Positions 35,150-46,227 of a DNA stretch of 64,000 nucleotides are shown here, piece after piece. The stretch lies in contig OZ018318.1 of assembly GCA_963969495.1 (NCBI GenBank), forward strand, positions 95,757,413-95,821,412. The letters run 5' to 3'. Made by a program: the position numbers and the translations under genes. The stretch's first letter is position 1. Every line of letters starts with the position of its first letter. The stretch is from Ceratothoa steindachneri (Eukaryota > Arthropoda > Malacostraca > Isopoda > Cymothoidae). Below the pieces are notes generated by a model. That model ran no database searches, was not told the origin of the DNA, and saw nothing but the letters and a program-made list of their open reading frames with translations.

Positions 35150-36415
35150 CAAGGTTTACTTAACATTTTCAACGACTGCCTAAATGAAGGCTACTTTCCC
35201 GAGTCTTAAAAAATGGCCAAAATGATCTTCATTACCAACCTGGAAAACCCCTGATGAGAAAGGGAAGTTATCTCCCGAAACCCTTCCTGGAAATTAGGGG
35301 TAAACAATTCGAAAAAATCATGAATAAAAGACTCGTCGTTTACTTGGAGTAAAATTCACTATACAATGACCGGCAATGCGGCGTCAGAAAGAACAGAAGC
35401 ACCTAGATGGCAATTAATGTTACCATGGAAAAGATTGCTCAAGAGAAGAAAAGTCGGAGCTATATGGACATTGTATGTAAAGACCTGTCAAAGGCGTTCG
35501 ACAAAGTATGGCTAATGGGGCTTCAATACAAGATCCTCCAGCTGGGTTTAAGCAGCAAGCTTGAAAAAATTCTCTGTGACTATGCGATGCATAGGTCGGC
35601 TTACATCAGTATCGAGCAAAGTATAAGTCTTCTAACTACATGCACGATTTTTTTTAAGGCGGGTGTCTCAGTCCTACACTGTACGTGATGTATATAGCCG
35701 ACATTCTAGAACCAACTAACCTCATTAGCATAAACATACAGTACGCCAATGATATAAGCCAACTCATCGTTTGTGGAGATAAGAATGTAAAAATGCAATC
35801 TAAAATGACCGCTGAAGAAATTTACGCAAACTTATTGAAGCTTAATGAAAATAGATGCTCCAAACTAATGTCGACAAATTCAAGATTGTCCCATTAGGAA
35901 TAATAAAACTTTCAGATGAAGAGTGGGGGGATACAAGCTATCTCTACACTTCAATCGGGTACAGAAAGCACGTCAAAGAATGTATCCAAAAAGCGTCTTC
36001 GCCAGTCAGAACCCTCTATAACTTCCGAAACCTCAACCAAAGAAACAAAAGGAAATTATATGTGGCGCTCATCAAGTCAACCCTTACCTATCCCTCAGCA
36101 TCTCTTTTTTGCGTTTCTGGAAGCGCTAAGAAGAAGATGCAAAAATACCAAGCAAGTGCATGTATATTATCAACAATACATGCAGAAGGAAACAGCGTCA
36201 GATATGAATTAGAAAATAACGTTAAAAACACAGAGAACATTAGAGCACTTATTGAAGAAACTAACGAGGTCCATGCCATTCAAGATTCCCAAGCAAGGGC
36301 AAGATGCTTGGGAACGCAGTTGTCCCGTACTTTGAATAAAAAAGAACTACCGAGAAAACGAAAGAAGCACAACCGACTACAACGAACGAACCCAATAAGA
36401 ACAATAACCCGATGA
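35150..36415 (+). pseudogene. Reverse transcriptase and C-terminal region of second element
   Basis: From 35160 the text reads LNIFNDCLNEGYFPES, then MAKMIFI, later GKQFEKIMNKRLVVYLE. KDLSKAFDKVWLMGLQYKI (about 35485-35540) is reverse transcriptase motif A. Motif B should be GVPQGS but reads AGVSVLHCT with a frame change. Motif C should be YADD but reads YANDISQLI near 35738-35765, so one catalytic aspartate is lost. The thumb and C-terminal part (35855-36415) is an uninterrupted 186-residue run with TNVDKFKIVPLGI, LYNFRNLNQRNKRKLYVALI and LTYPSASLFCVSG, typical of Jockey/CR1-type proteins. It is inactive. Confidence 0.85.
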
Positions 36416-36671
36416 AGAACTTAATTTAATCAACGATGATTAAAAAGAAACAGGAAGAGTACAAAACAAAAGTAGAAAACAGAAAACACACACGAATACA
36501 ACCAAACAGCAAAGAAACTAACATAAACATATATTAATAAAAATAATATAACGTAAGGATCAGTTATGTGTCAAAAATCATAAATGAATATTAACTAAAG
36601 AATCAAACAACACGTCAAGGAAATAATAACGCTAAATTTGAACATGAATACAAAGATTTGAACGCCAAATA

Positions 36672-36674
<3 letters not shown>

Positions 36675-36731
<57 letters not shown>
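36675..36731. repeat. (TA)n microsatellite, about 57 bp
   Basis: Alternating TA inside the 3' region of the second Jockey-like element. Confidence 0.95.
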
Positions 36732-36734
<3 letters not shown>

Positions 36735-37819
36735 AGAAACAACATTAACGAAACAAAAACATTAAAAACAAAGAAAGAGATTAGCCTGATCTCCAGGCAT
36801 ATTTGCACATCTTGCAACCCTAAGACTTCCTTAACTTCACTACTATTCCCTACACCACTATCTCTTACACTCATATACTCACCACTTCACTCAGATTCAA
36901 ATTCTTTTCATCCAGCTGCACACTCCCAGACCATTCGACCCTACAGATTTTGAGTCTTGTACACGAAAGATTTAGCTTACGATACTTTCGCATTTTTTCA
37001 TCACTTGAATTCGAAAGGAGAGAAGAATTCAAAGATCAGAGAGCCATATCGATGAACTCTACCTCTCTCCTACGCAATTCTCCTTTTCCCTATGCGGATT
37101 CAAGAGAGAGAGAGAGAGTGAGAGTATCTTTTATAGGCTACCATAATTAATTTCCTGGCAGCCTAAACTGATCACTTCTCCCAGCCCGTCTTCTAATGCG
37201 TAGCCTTGTGTACTGCCACTCAGAAACTAGTATGAACTAGGCCCGTCATGTGACAAGGCATAATTCCAGTCAGTTGGGAACGCAGGTATGTGGACTAGCC
37301 CACTGTGGAACCTTCCAACATAGGCACCTGGAAAAAGAGGCAATGCTGCAACAGCTAGGGAAGAGTTAGGTCTATCCCTAGTAGCCCAGCCAGGTCCATA
37401 GAAGGACATACAACCGTCTATATGTACGTCGGAAACAGTCTCAAGAACCAAACTCAAGGAGGAGCTGCAATCCGGAAAAAGGTAGTGTATTCGATCTCCA
37501 TCCATCATCAAGTCCGCCATGATCCCTCCTGCTTGAGGACCTACCCGAGTCCACCATCTCATTTATCCATCATTTTCACCAAGGCATGTTACACCGGCCA
37601 TGCTAAGTATTTTAGGGGCAGAGGGATCATTCTCATTTTCATCCAAATATAAAACATTTTTTTACCCCAGGCAAATTTATTATGTACAAAGGAAAAGGAA
37701 AACCCACCAAGAAGAAGGGGCGCCAAACGAGTCACAATGGACGACCGCAAAGGAGAGAAGAGTGTTCCTCTTCGCATCCTCTCCGGTAGGGAGAAGCCAA
37801 CCCGATAACAGACACTGAA

Positions 37820-38455
37820 GAGTATCTACGCTGATATTGGAGTCATACTGCTAAGACTTATGGAACAGCATAACGGATATGTGGCGCTCTGCGACACAGA
37901 CAAAGATCTAGATCTCCTTTTGAGCGAGGCCGCAAGAAATAAATTGTAAAAGATCGGTGACGTAGCTCGAACTCTAACAGACGCACAGACAAAGAAATCA
38001 GTAATTTTCAGGCCCCCCGACCCTTGGGTCCATGAACACAAGGCCAAAGGAATTTAGAAAGAACTTGAAAAAGAACAAGAATGGGCCAAAATTGAAGATA
38101 TGATGAAATTCTAAAAAAAAACAAAATGGAGAAGACCATAGCCACGCCTTGAAAGTAATTTTTAGATCACCAGAAATAGCCAAAAAAGCATCAGAACAAG
38201 GACTGCACACCATCTATACCAAAATCTCCCCAGATCAAATCGAAAGGAAAATATTTCTCTCTGTGCAAGTATATTTTACATGCGACGCCCTCGACCAACA
38301 TCATGCTACAGAGGGGAAGCATGCTCTGAATGCGCAAGCCATGAGTACAGATGGGAGGAATGCAGGAGCACAGAAAAGAGGTGCTTGAATTGTAGATATG
38401 GACATATAACACTAGCTATAACATGCCCAATAAAGAAACAACTTATAAGGAAAAA
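37820..38455 (+). pseudogene. Gag (ORF1) core of third Jockey-like element
   Basis: The block RLMEQHNGYVALCDTDKDL is followed by DLLLSEAARNKL, a stop and KIGDVARTLT. KELEKEQEWAKIEDMMKF aligns with the gag at 17.2 kb. Cysteine-histidine blocks include ACSECASHEYRWEEC near 38322-38366 and CLNCRYGHITLAITCP near 38384-38431. Between them the frame changes at least twice. The family and role are as for the related gag relics. It is inactive. Confidence 0.7.
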
Positions 38456-39189
38456 ATAAGTGAACATAAACACGAAAAAAGAAAGACAAACAAATACTTC
38501 CTACGCCTCAGCAACTGCAAATGTAAATACCACAACACTTGTCCCACAGAACACAACGGTGAACAACGAGGAAAGCATCAGACCCGACCTAATTTTTTGC
38601 CTAATGAACGCTCACTTCCTCAATATAGAAAACCAGGCTACTATGCATATGAGCTAAACACCATGTTGAGAAAAACGGGCGGAAAAAATGTGCTTCCAGG
38701 AGCACCTACCGTTGAGCAAACTTTATAATCCAAAAAGGAATTCCAAAATACAAACTGAGAAAAAGACAGAACTGAAATGGCCACTGACTCTGAGGAAGAA
38801 TCCACCTAAAAAGGAACCACAAAGACGATCCATGAAAAAGGCAAAATAAAAACAAATACCAAAAGTGAATACCCAGGATCTTAATATCAAAAACTACGGA
38901 TGCCATGCTAACCAAATGCCCAAACAATACAAACAAAACGAAATCGTTGACGGACTCTTCAAAGAAAAGTACATATGGGAATATGAATCAGATGCCGACG
39001 AAACAGATTCACAACGCGCTAAAGCAGAGAATGATGCATATCGCCCCAAAATCGTGTGATAAAATCTCAAATGGCGAATTCAAAAAGAAAAGTAATGGAC
39101 ACACTCTGACCCCAGGACATTCAGAAAAAAACAAAGACAGCAAGAGACCATAAATAAATAAATCAATATTGACATGTACTTATCAGGGT

Positions 39190-39860
39190 AAAATTAAAAT
39201 ATTCACGCTGAACGTAAACTGATAACAAGAAAAAATATTGGCTTACTTGAATATAATGCGAAATGAAGATCTAGACGTAATTATCCTAACTAAACACGGA
39301 ATTAACACATAGACGGAGACCATAAAAAGCCTAAACTAAAGATTCATTACCACTAACTACATCCAGACAAGATACGACGGTGAAGCAATTGGCAGTAAAA
39401 CTGGAATTCACTTCACGGAGATAAACGACTTAAAAGAGTTCTATCTAGCCGTAAAATAAAAAAGTGACCACAGGAGATCTCCATTCATAGCCAGGCCATA
39501 TCAACCCCCAAGACGCTCGTACCTTCCAATTCCAAATTTCCTTAAGCTTTCCGTCGACAGGACTCAATCATCCTAGCCGGAGACCTCAATGCCAGATGGG
39601 AAGAGGTAGGATACACAAACCACACAAAACAAAAAGGAAAAGCCCTCCAGCTTTTAATACAAAGAGACCTACTAAACAGAGAAGGGCCAGAATTTCCTGC
39701 TTATTTAACAGCTCGTTCTTCAAATACTCCAGACATCCTATTTACGCCCAAAATTTTAACTTCAATCACCACACAGAACCAGGACCCTCAACCCCCTCCG
39801 ACCAACTAAGCATGATTACCACCATCTCAACTTCGCCCATCTAAATAAAAATAGCACGCA
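39190..39860 (+). pseudogene. Endonuclease domain of third Jockey-like element
   Basis: The start reads KIKIFTLNVN, a stop, then LAYLNIMRNEDLDVIILTKH and GINT; a Glu is expected at the Lys of LTKH, so that metal-binding residue is probably lost. Later blocks are RFITTNYIQTRYDGEAIG, GIHFTEINDLKEFYLAV, YQPPRRSYLP, IILAGDLNAR (intact) near 39570-39600, and EFPAYLTARSSNTPDILFTP. The final SDH block reads SDQ near 39800, so the catalytic His is lost. This is the APE-type nuclease that primes insertion. Several stops and a frameshift near 39605 are present. Confidence 0.8.
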
Positions 39861-40059
39861 GGAAAGCAACCAGCAGAACAAACTGGACTGAATACAAACA
39901 ATACTTAAGTATGAGAGAAAGTGGATCCCTAAACAACCAAGGAACATATGAAATATGTTAACCAAATGAAACTAAATTAATAAAATATCAGTGAGGCGGG
40001 CAAAATACACACCTCAACAATAGAGTACAGAACCTTACCTGCACCTAGATTAAACAAGG

Positions 40060-41200
40060 TATACAGGAAAAAATGGAAGAAATCTATAATCTAACAAATG
40101 AAATTATAGAATTGGGAAATACAATGGAACGGTACGGAAGACTAACCGTAATTAGAAGGGGGATAGGTACACTTATTAAATAAAATTCAAACTTTGTCTG
40201 GAACAACGTAATATAAAAAATGTAAAAGGCACCAGGTCAAAGCGGCATAACGAAAGCGCACCTAACTAATGCTCCTCAAAATGTACATGAATCGATAGTA
40301 AAGTTCTTCAGTGCCTACGTTAATATTGGGTACTTTCCCTAAACATTTAAAACGGCAAAGATGATCTTCCTACCGAAGCCGCGCAAACCGAAAAACCAAG
40401 TCGGAAGCTAACGTCCGATCTCGCTATTGGAATTTCTAAGTAAAGTCCTAGAAAAGCCCTCAAATGAAAGGTTAATCAAACAACTTAACGAAAATAACCT
40501 TTACAACACACAACAACAGAGGGGCAGGAGCAAGCGAGGAACGGATACCGCTCTGGCAATTATAACAGAAAAATCGCCATGGAAACAGCACGAGGCAACA
40601 CAGTAGTTCAAATACTTTAGTATTTTGAAAAAGCCTTAGACAAGTTGTGGTTGCTCTGCTTAAAGTCCAAGATCTGTAGCCTTAATTTGGATATAAACCT
40701 TTGTAAATGATTATGCAATTACCTGGATAAAAGGAAATCCTTACAAGCGGGTGACCTCAGGGAGGTTGCATCTCTCCAACTTTGTACACAGTGTACACAG
40801 GGACCATCCGCATCTAACCTACGAATGAGTGATGTACATCCAATTAGCTCCTGACAATATACAAATAATCACCAGCGACAGGATGAACCCCAGAGACCTC
40901 TAGCTCAAAGAACAGCAAGATATATGAAAAATCTGAATGACTACGAAAGAAGAAACAAGATTAAAATAACCTTAGAGAAATTCAAACTAATACCCGTAAA
41001 AAGAAGAAAAACAACCGCTGTACGAGTTAATGGAGAGGCATATCCATACTGCACAAAAAGGACGTGTCCTCAATCAAATACTGACAACAAGTGGGTATAT
41101 CTGCCATCTACCGGAGAAAATAAAGAGGCAAAAATAACCTTGTCAGCGCTGTTCAGATTCCGAAACCTATCAAGTAAAAATAAAATAAAATAATACATGG
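40060..41200 (+). pseudogene. Reverse transcriptase of third Jockey-like element
   Basis: Recognisable blocks are AKMIFLPKPRKPKNQVGS, a stop in the middle of the expected YRPISLL motif (RPISLLEFLSKVLEK), ERLIKQLNENNLYNTQQ and RGTDTALAIITEKIAMET. Motif A is damaged and reads YFEKALDKLWLLCLK. A GDLREVA segment and CISPTLYTVYTG-like text in shifted frames mark the motif B area near 40750-40800. The YADD catalytic block reads QLAPDNIQIIT near 40849-40880, so it is destroyed. The C-terminal part resumes at 40924-41193 with EKFKLIPVKRRK and LSALFRFRNLSSKNKIK. It is inactive. Confidence 0.8.
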
Positions 41201-42239
41201 CCTATGTTCGGTTTAGGCTCCTCTAACCAATAATACCGATAAACCTACTAAACAACTCACAAATAAAAAAGGCTCTACGAGTACAATACCAAGCCACAAG
41301 CTTTATCACAAATTAATAAAACAGGATCACATATGAAGAACTCTATCGAACTACTGCAATAGAATCCCAGAACAATAGTCCTTCAAAATAGAACAAAGAA
41401 GCTGTGAGAAAATATAAAAAATATAATACCCCAAAATGAAATGAACCAAATTATCGTACGAGAAAATGAGGTCCGTCGAATGCAATACAAACCGCGATTC
41501 GAAGGAAGCCTGAAAAGAACGTTAACTAACATCAACCAGATTTATAGATAAAAATAATTATAGAACGAAAACGAGATTACGAAAAATATAATCGCACTTT
41601 AAAGAATAAAAACCGAAATAGAAACAACCGAATTAGTCTACCGATTAGACAAACAAAATGAGAAACCCAATGATAATAATAAATATGAAAAACGGACAGA
41701 CACAAAAATAAATAAATATAAAAACAAACAAATAAAAACCACATTAAAACGAAGAACAAAAAACTTACTGGAAAAGAGCGGAAGAAGCACAAAAATAAAT
41801 AAAAATACAGATGCTCAATTGAACAAAAGAAAGCAAAGGCTCGAATACTAAAAACCACTACGAATCTCAAACCAAAATCAAAATTAAAGAAAAGGAAAAC
41901 GTTAGCCAGGCAACCTGGCACAAATCACTATCATCCTCACCGTGTCACTTTCATCTATCATACTATACTCATTACCATCCCACCAACACACCCACACTTT
42001 TCACAATGTTATTTATCCTATCCTTCTCCCCGCATTCTATCCTTATGCTATCTTATATTATCTTCTTTTCATTCAACCTGATTCAGAGTCCACCATACTT
42101 CATCGGTAAAGGAGGAAAGAACACCAAAAGACGCTGCGAAGATGACCGAAAACATCGAAAGCTCAGCAATTAAAGTTTGGTTTTTACCAAACCCATTTAT
42201 TAAAAAGAGATAAGAACATAGGCAAGTATCTACCATCTA

Positions 42240-42358
42240 CAGGATGACTAAAAGAGAGAATAAGAAAAATAGAAAGTTGCCAAAGGAAATTGATCAAGGC
42301 GAAATATATTATGATCTTCAACAAAATCTGCATCCAAGAAAGACTGCTACCCATCTCC

Positions 42359-42360
<2 letters not shown>
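42240..42360 (+). pseudogene. Penelope-like element N-terminal fragment, inverted relative to its neighbour
   Basis: The frame reads RENKKN-like text and then [20 protein letters not shown] followed by QERLLPIS. A basic stretch ending 'xxFNKxCIxxxLLP' is characteristic of the conserved N-terminal part of arthropod PLE proteins. It lies on the + strand and is cut by the (TA)n tract at 42361. The PLE on the other side of that tract runs on the minus strand. Assignment is from motif recall. Confidence 0.45.
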
Positions 42361-42559
<199 letters not shown>

Positions 42560-42654
42560 CGATAGGGTTGCTGCTAGCCATACGAATTTTTAATTTCACC
42601 AGGAATGAGAGTACATAGAATGCGAAGAAATTCATCTTCATTTATTGGGTATAA

Positions 42655-42688
42655 ACAACGTTTCGTGATGTCCGCTCATCTTCGGGTT
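42655..42688 (-). repeat. PLE 3'-tail motif (GAAGATG...CGAAACGTTG)
   Basis: The complement reads CCGAAGATGAGCGGACATCA followed by CGAAACGTTGTT. Related motifs occur at 45695-45735, 46332-46370 and 55436-55474, each ahead of a (TA)n tract. Confidence 0.75.
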
Positions 42689-43093
42689 GTATAATATAAA
42701 AGTATAAGGAAATACATAAGTTACAATTAAATATCGTATTAAAAATATTGTCTAGAAATTCGAATATTAAAAAAGAGACCTTTTTCCTATAATAAAAAAC
42801 CTAAGAAAATACCTAATTTATAATGAGTTAAAATATTAAAATCCTAGAAGAATACAAGGGAGAATCATCAAAACACTCACGTATGCTAGTTTGACTCTAG
42901 AAAGAAGTGGGAAGGGACTGGTTTAAGTGGAGACTGGTAAAATTGTATTGATAATAGAGTTGAATCATAGGTAGGGGAGCAGCGGACGAGTCAAAATTAA
43001 GACTAGGGGCACGGGATTTAATATAAAGGGATTCTAGTATATTTAAGCTTCTCTCATTGCTATCTTGAGCACTTCTTGTAAAATTGTCTATAG

Positions 43094-43285
43094 TTATATT
43101 CGCGTTGCATTTGATTGCATGGGCTTTAATAGGGATGGTTCTTTATGATTAAGTGTTTTTTCAGTGCGGGCGCTGATGCCCATGTGTGAGGAGAACCTTG
43201 CTCTCAGGGAGCGAATCGTGCTGCCTATGTATCTTCCTTGGAGACACCGAGGACAAGTAAATTCGTCAACAAAACGACTGCGCAT
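43094..43285 (-). pseudogene. GIY-YIG endonuclease domain of PLE-A
   Basis: The frame reads FVDEFTCPRCLQGRYIGSTI and then RSLRARFSSHMGISARTEKT. CxxC ahead of YIGST, an Arg in the following helix (RxLRAR) and HxGxSxRT are the hallmarks of the Penelope-type GIY-YIG nuclease that cuts target DNA. Further frames downstream (about 43080-42930) carry the expected closing blocks NERSLNILESLYIKSRAPSL and N. The core motif is intact, but stops and a frameshift join it to the rest. Confidence 0.85.
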
Positions 43286-43315
43286 CCCTACAGGAGGTTT
43301 ATCCTTTTGACTTAA

Positions 43316-43640
43316 CTAACTGCCAATATTGAGTTTGTTAACAAATATAAATTCGAAATTTGTATGGTAAAAATCGCGTTTAAATAATTTAGAAAAGTTT
43401 CTTCTAAATGCTTCATTAAGGGGCCCCATTTCGGAAAAAATAAAATATTTTGAGTCTTTAGAAACATCAAAGGAAGGATTGGGAGGTAAATTTTTCTTGA
43501 AATAAGCTATATGGAATTCAACTTCTTCATGCATTAGAGAGAATGAAGATAACAGGTGGAAGCCACGCCGGATGAGTGCCCTAATGGAGCTCAGTTTGTA
43601 TGATATAGCGCAAAAACTATAGAAATTTGTACTCATATTA
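43316..43640 (-). pseudogene. PLE-A segment downstream of the reverse transcriptase
   Basis: An open run of 106 residues contains TNFYSFCAISYKLSSIRAL, then RRGFHLLSSFSLMHEEVEF and YFKKNLPPNPSF. In PLE proteins the reverse transcriptase fingers and palm are followed by a 'TNFHSF...KxSxxRALxxR...HEEVxxxxxYFxxNxxP' connector; this segment matches that order. It leads in the same direction to the endonuclease. Confidence 0.8.
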
Positions 43641-43664
43641 TTGAAGGTAGTTTTTCTACTCGTA

Positions 43665-44112
43665 TATATGGATGTTGTTAAGCCTCGATTTGATTTTTAA
43701 TTGAAATCTATAAAAAGGGAGACAATTTTCTTTTTCAGTTTCCATAGTGTATTTATGTTAGGATAAATGGAAATGAAATAATTAAAAAACTGGCATGCCT
43801 GGTCCCTGCTATCAAATACTGCACAGCAGTCGTCTACAAATCTTCTGTAAAATAATGGCTTGAGTGATGAAGGGCAATGGGCGAACCCATTGCTACACCA
43901 TCTAGCTGTTGATAAATTTTCCCATCGAACGAAAATCTACCTTCTTTAAACACCATTTGCACAAATTGTTTGAATTTGTCTCTTGTAAAGTTGTGGAAAG
44001 TGTGGCAATTCTTAAATGCAGATTCTAAAATAATATCTATGGTTTGGTTCACTCGTATGTTTGTGAATAACGAGGACACATCGTAGCTTACGAGAAATTG
44101 GGATGTGTTCAA
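43665..44112 (-). pseudogene. Reverse transcriptase core of PLE-A (motifs A-C)
   Basis: On the minus strand motif A reads VSYDVSSLFTNIRVNQTID near 44058-44105. Next come FKQFVQMVFKEGRFSFDGKI and YQQLDGVAMGSPIA (motif B, 43875-43899). A frameshift follows, then YRRFVDDCCAVF with the catalytic FVDD at 43829-43840 (motif C). Both catalytic aspartates of motif C and that of motif A are kept. The motif B wording is characteristic of Penelope. The protein is broken by a frameshift after motif B and by stops behind motif C. Confidence 0.9.
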
Positions 44113-44341
44113 CTTTTGTCGAAAAATTTCTTGAGCAAAGGAATAAATATTTTTATGGTATACAGGTTTTGTGCTAATGGTAAAAGGAGATAGACCAAGT
44201 ATTTTGCCACTTTATAGGTTGCAAGCGAATACGAGGCAAGTATAAGTCTAAGCGGGATAGCTGGTTTGTGCAGTTTTGGTAGTCGATAAAGAAGACCCAG
44301 GCCACAGCCACTAGCAAACAGAATTTCAGAAGTGGAATGAT

Positions 44342-44899
44342 CTATGACTTTTGAGGTTGGAGATTTGATATGAAACTATTTACCCTATCTTCAGGTTGCA
44401 TTGTTAATTTTTGGTTAGTACTCTGAATGGGGGTAAACTTATCACGATTCCTTAGATCGAGACCACAATATTTGTCTGGTTTTGTGATAATGATTTCTTT
44501 GTTTGGGGATAGAAGTTTTAATATGGCTGTATCATTTTTTGTAAACATAAGCGAGGCAAATTTCAATTTTCTAAACCTGTGATAAAAGTAGTGAGCTAAT
44601 TCGGAAAATTCCAACCTAAATCGATCGAAGTTACCTAGAGTAAAAAGTTTACAGTTGTCATGAAAAAACTTTTCAAAGCTATGATAATATTTAACAGAGT
44701 TAATCTTGAAAAGTGGTAGTTTAAATTGAAAACCTAAAGAGAGCAGAACATTCTCACGTAATTCCAAAGATTTCGGTGGAAAAAAAAGTTGGTCTTTGTA
44801 GGCCGAGTTTGTGTAATTTTTATCATGGATTTTGGAAATTTGCTTTGAGTAGACTTCCACTTCCCGATATACGAGAATAGATATGCAAAAATAATCCAA
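44342..44899 (-). pseudogene. N-terminal region of PLE-A protein
   Basis: An open run of 185 residues includes IHDKNYTNSAYKDQLFFPP, LRENVLLSLGFQFKLPLF, a long basic/aromatic stretch and ILKLLSPNKEIIITKPDKYC followed by GLDLRNRDKF. The ENVLLSLGxxFxLP and IITKPDK...LxxRD blocks are conserved N-terminal features of PLE proteins. Upstream, in another frame (about 45062-44900), the text continues LYRNSLYNSEFYKTFLNYL, which is duplicated in inverted form across the palindrome. Confidence 0.85.
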
Positions 44900-44966
44900 T
44901 AGCGAAGTTTTGGTTTGTAGATTCGTTTTACTGTTAGGGAGGACGGTTGTGAGGCGTTCATAAGAA

Positions 44967-45172
44967 GAAACTTTGTACTATATTTCGTTGGTCAGGAGAT
45001 AATTCAGGAATGTTTTGTAGAATTCTGAATTATAAAGTGAGTTTCGATACAGTTTAAAGTATACAAAGTTTGTATAATTTAAACTGTATCGAAACTCACT
45101 TTATAATTCAGAATTATACAAAACATCCCTGGATTATTTCCTGAACAACGAAATACAGTACAAAGTTTCATC
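44967..45172. repeat. Long palindrome of two head-to-head PLE 5' segments
   Basis: The left arm contains AATTCTGAATTATAAAGTGA and GTTTCGATACAGTTTAAA; the right arm contains the complements, starting TTTAAACTGTATCGAAAC and running on through CAAAGTTTC. Arms are about 90 bp with a few mismatches, and the centre TATACAAAGTTTGTATA is itself palindromic. The right arm on the + strand translates as LYRNSLYNSELYKTSLDYFL; the left arm gives LYRNSLYNSEFYKTFLNYL on the minus strand. It therefore joins two PLE start regions head to head. Confidence 0.9.
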
Positions 45173-45494
45173 AATTGTTCAGCTTCTATTTTTTTAGTAA
45201 AAAAAAACTTAAATGTTGATTGAAAATGCTTGTGACACTTAAAATATTACCCACACATATACCTGTAATACAAGAACAAAATAATCAATGAGTAATCAAA
45301 TATTAGAGAAGCATTGATAGTTTACTTCGAGTTTCAATGAATCTAGAATCTTCAAGTACCAAGCGTTATCGTTACCATGATTTATTTGACTCAAAATTCT
45401 TGCTACAATGTTTTTTACATGAAAATGAATCCATTAAGACTGTATCCTGATAAATCTTTGATGGTCGAGGTTTTTGCATCACCCTAATATATAT

Positions 45495-45578
<84 letters not shown>

Positions 45579-45829
45579 CCTATATAGTCATATGAGTTGC
45601 TGCTGACCAGTATGATCTTCAATTTCGCGGCGAAGGTAAGGACACACAGGAGGCTTAGGTACGCGTACATGTGATTTATTTGATGTTAAGGAACAACGTT
45701 TTGAGCGTATCAGCCATCTTCAGGTTCTAAAATCCTAAAATAAAAAAGTAAAGTTAGATATGATTAAATTGTTATTTTCTGAAAACTTGTTAAGAAGTCA
45801 GAAATTCTGTTAAAACTAGAAGTTAAAAT
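45155..45829. repeat. Tandem unit 1 (675 bp) with PLE 3' tail
   Basis: It starts ACAGTACAAAGTTTCATC inside the palindrome's right arm and ends AGAAGTTAAAAT. It includes a non-coding segment, a (TA)n tract (45500-45578) and, on the minus strand, a PLE tail homologous to 42558-42712 (shared GTTGCTGCT...CCA, AACAACGTTT and CATCTTC words). Unit 2 repeats it almost perfectly. Confidence 0.9.
45500..45578. repeat. (TA)n tract in tandem unit 1
   Basis: Alternating TA with one AAA interruption, longer than its counterpart in unit 2. Confidence 0.95.
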
Positions 45830-46171
45830 ACAGTACAAAGTTTCATCAATTGTTCAGCTTCTATTTTTTTAGTAAAAAAAAACTTAAATGTTGATTGAAA
45901 ATGCTTGTGACACTTAAAATATTACTCACACATATACCTGTAATACAAGAACAAAATAATCAATGAGTAATCAAATATTAGAGAAGCATTGATAGTTTAC
46001 TTCGAGTTTCAATGAATCTAGAATCTTCAAGTACCAAGCGTTATCGTTACCATGATTTATTTGACTCAAAATTCTTGCTACAATGTTTTTTACATGAAAA
46101 TGAATCCATTAAGACTGTATCCTGATAAATCTTTGATGGTCGAGGCTTTTGCATCACCCTAATATATATAT

Positions 46172-46227
<56 letters not shown>

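Larger units (their letters stand above)
32400..36915 (+). mobile_element. Jockey-like non-LTR retrotransposon relic, nearly full length
   Basis: The order is leader, gag with zinc knuckle, acidic tail, endonuclease, reverse transcriptase, C-terminal region and 3' region. The leader (about 32490-32590 and 32750-32800) matches the leader of the next element: both carry GGCATAATT, TAGCCCAC and CATCATCAAGTCCGCCAT. The 3' region at 36780-36915 is rich in CACTA/CTTCA words, like the 3' region of the next element. A (TA)n tract has expanded inside the 3' region. Many frameshifts and stops make it inactive. Confidence 0.8.
37150..42230 (+). mobile_element. Third Jockey-like non-LTR retrotransposon relic, nearly full length
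   Basis: It has the same domain order and orientation as the element ending near 36915. The leader is homologous to that element's leader (GTGACAAGGCATAATT near 37248, ACTAGCCCACTGTGGAA near 37294, CATCATCAAGTCCGCCAT near 37504). The 3' region (about 41920-42230) has CACTATCATCCTCACC and CATACTATACTCATTACC words and ends near CGAAAGCTCAGCAATTAAAG. It differs enough from its neighbour to be a separate subfamily, not a recent duplicate. Stops and frameshifts are frequent throughout. Confidence 0.8.

Noticed and set aside
41577..41921. 114-residue hydrophobic open frame on the minus strand
   Set aside because: Antisense shadow of the A-rich 3' part of the third Jockey-like element.
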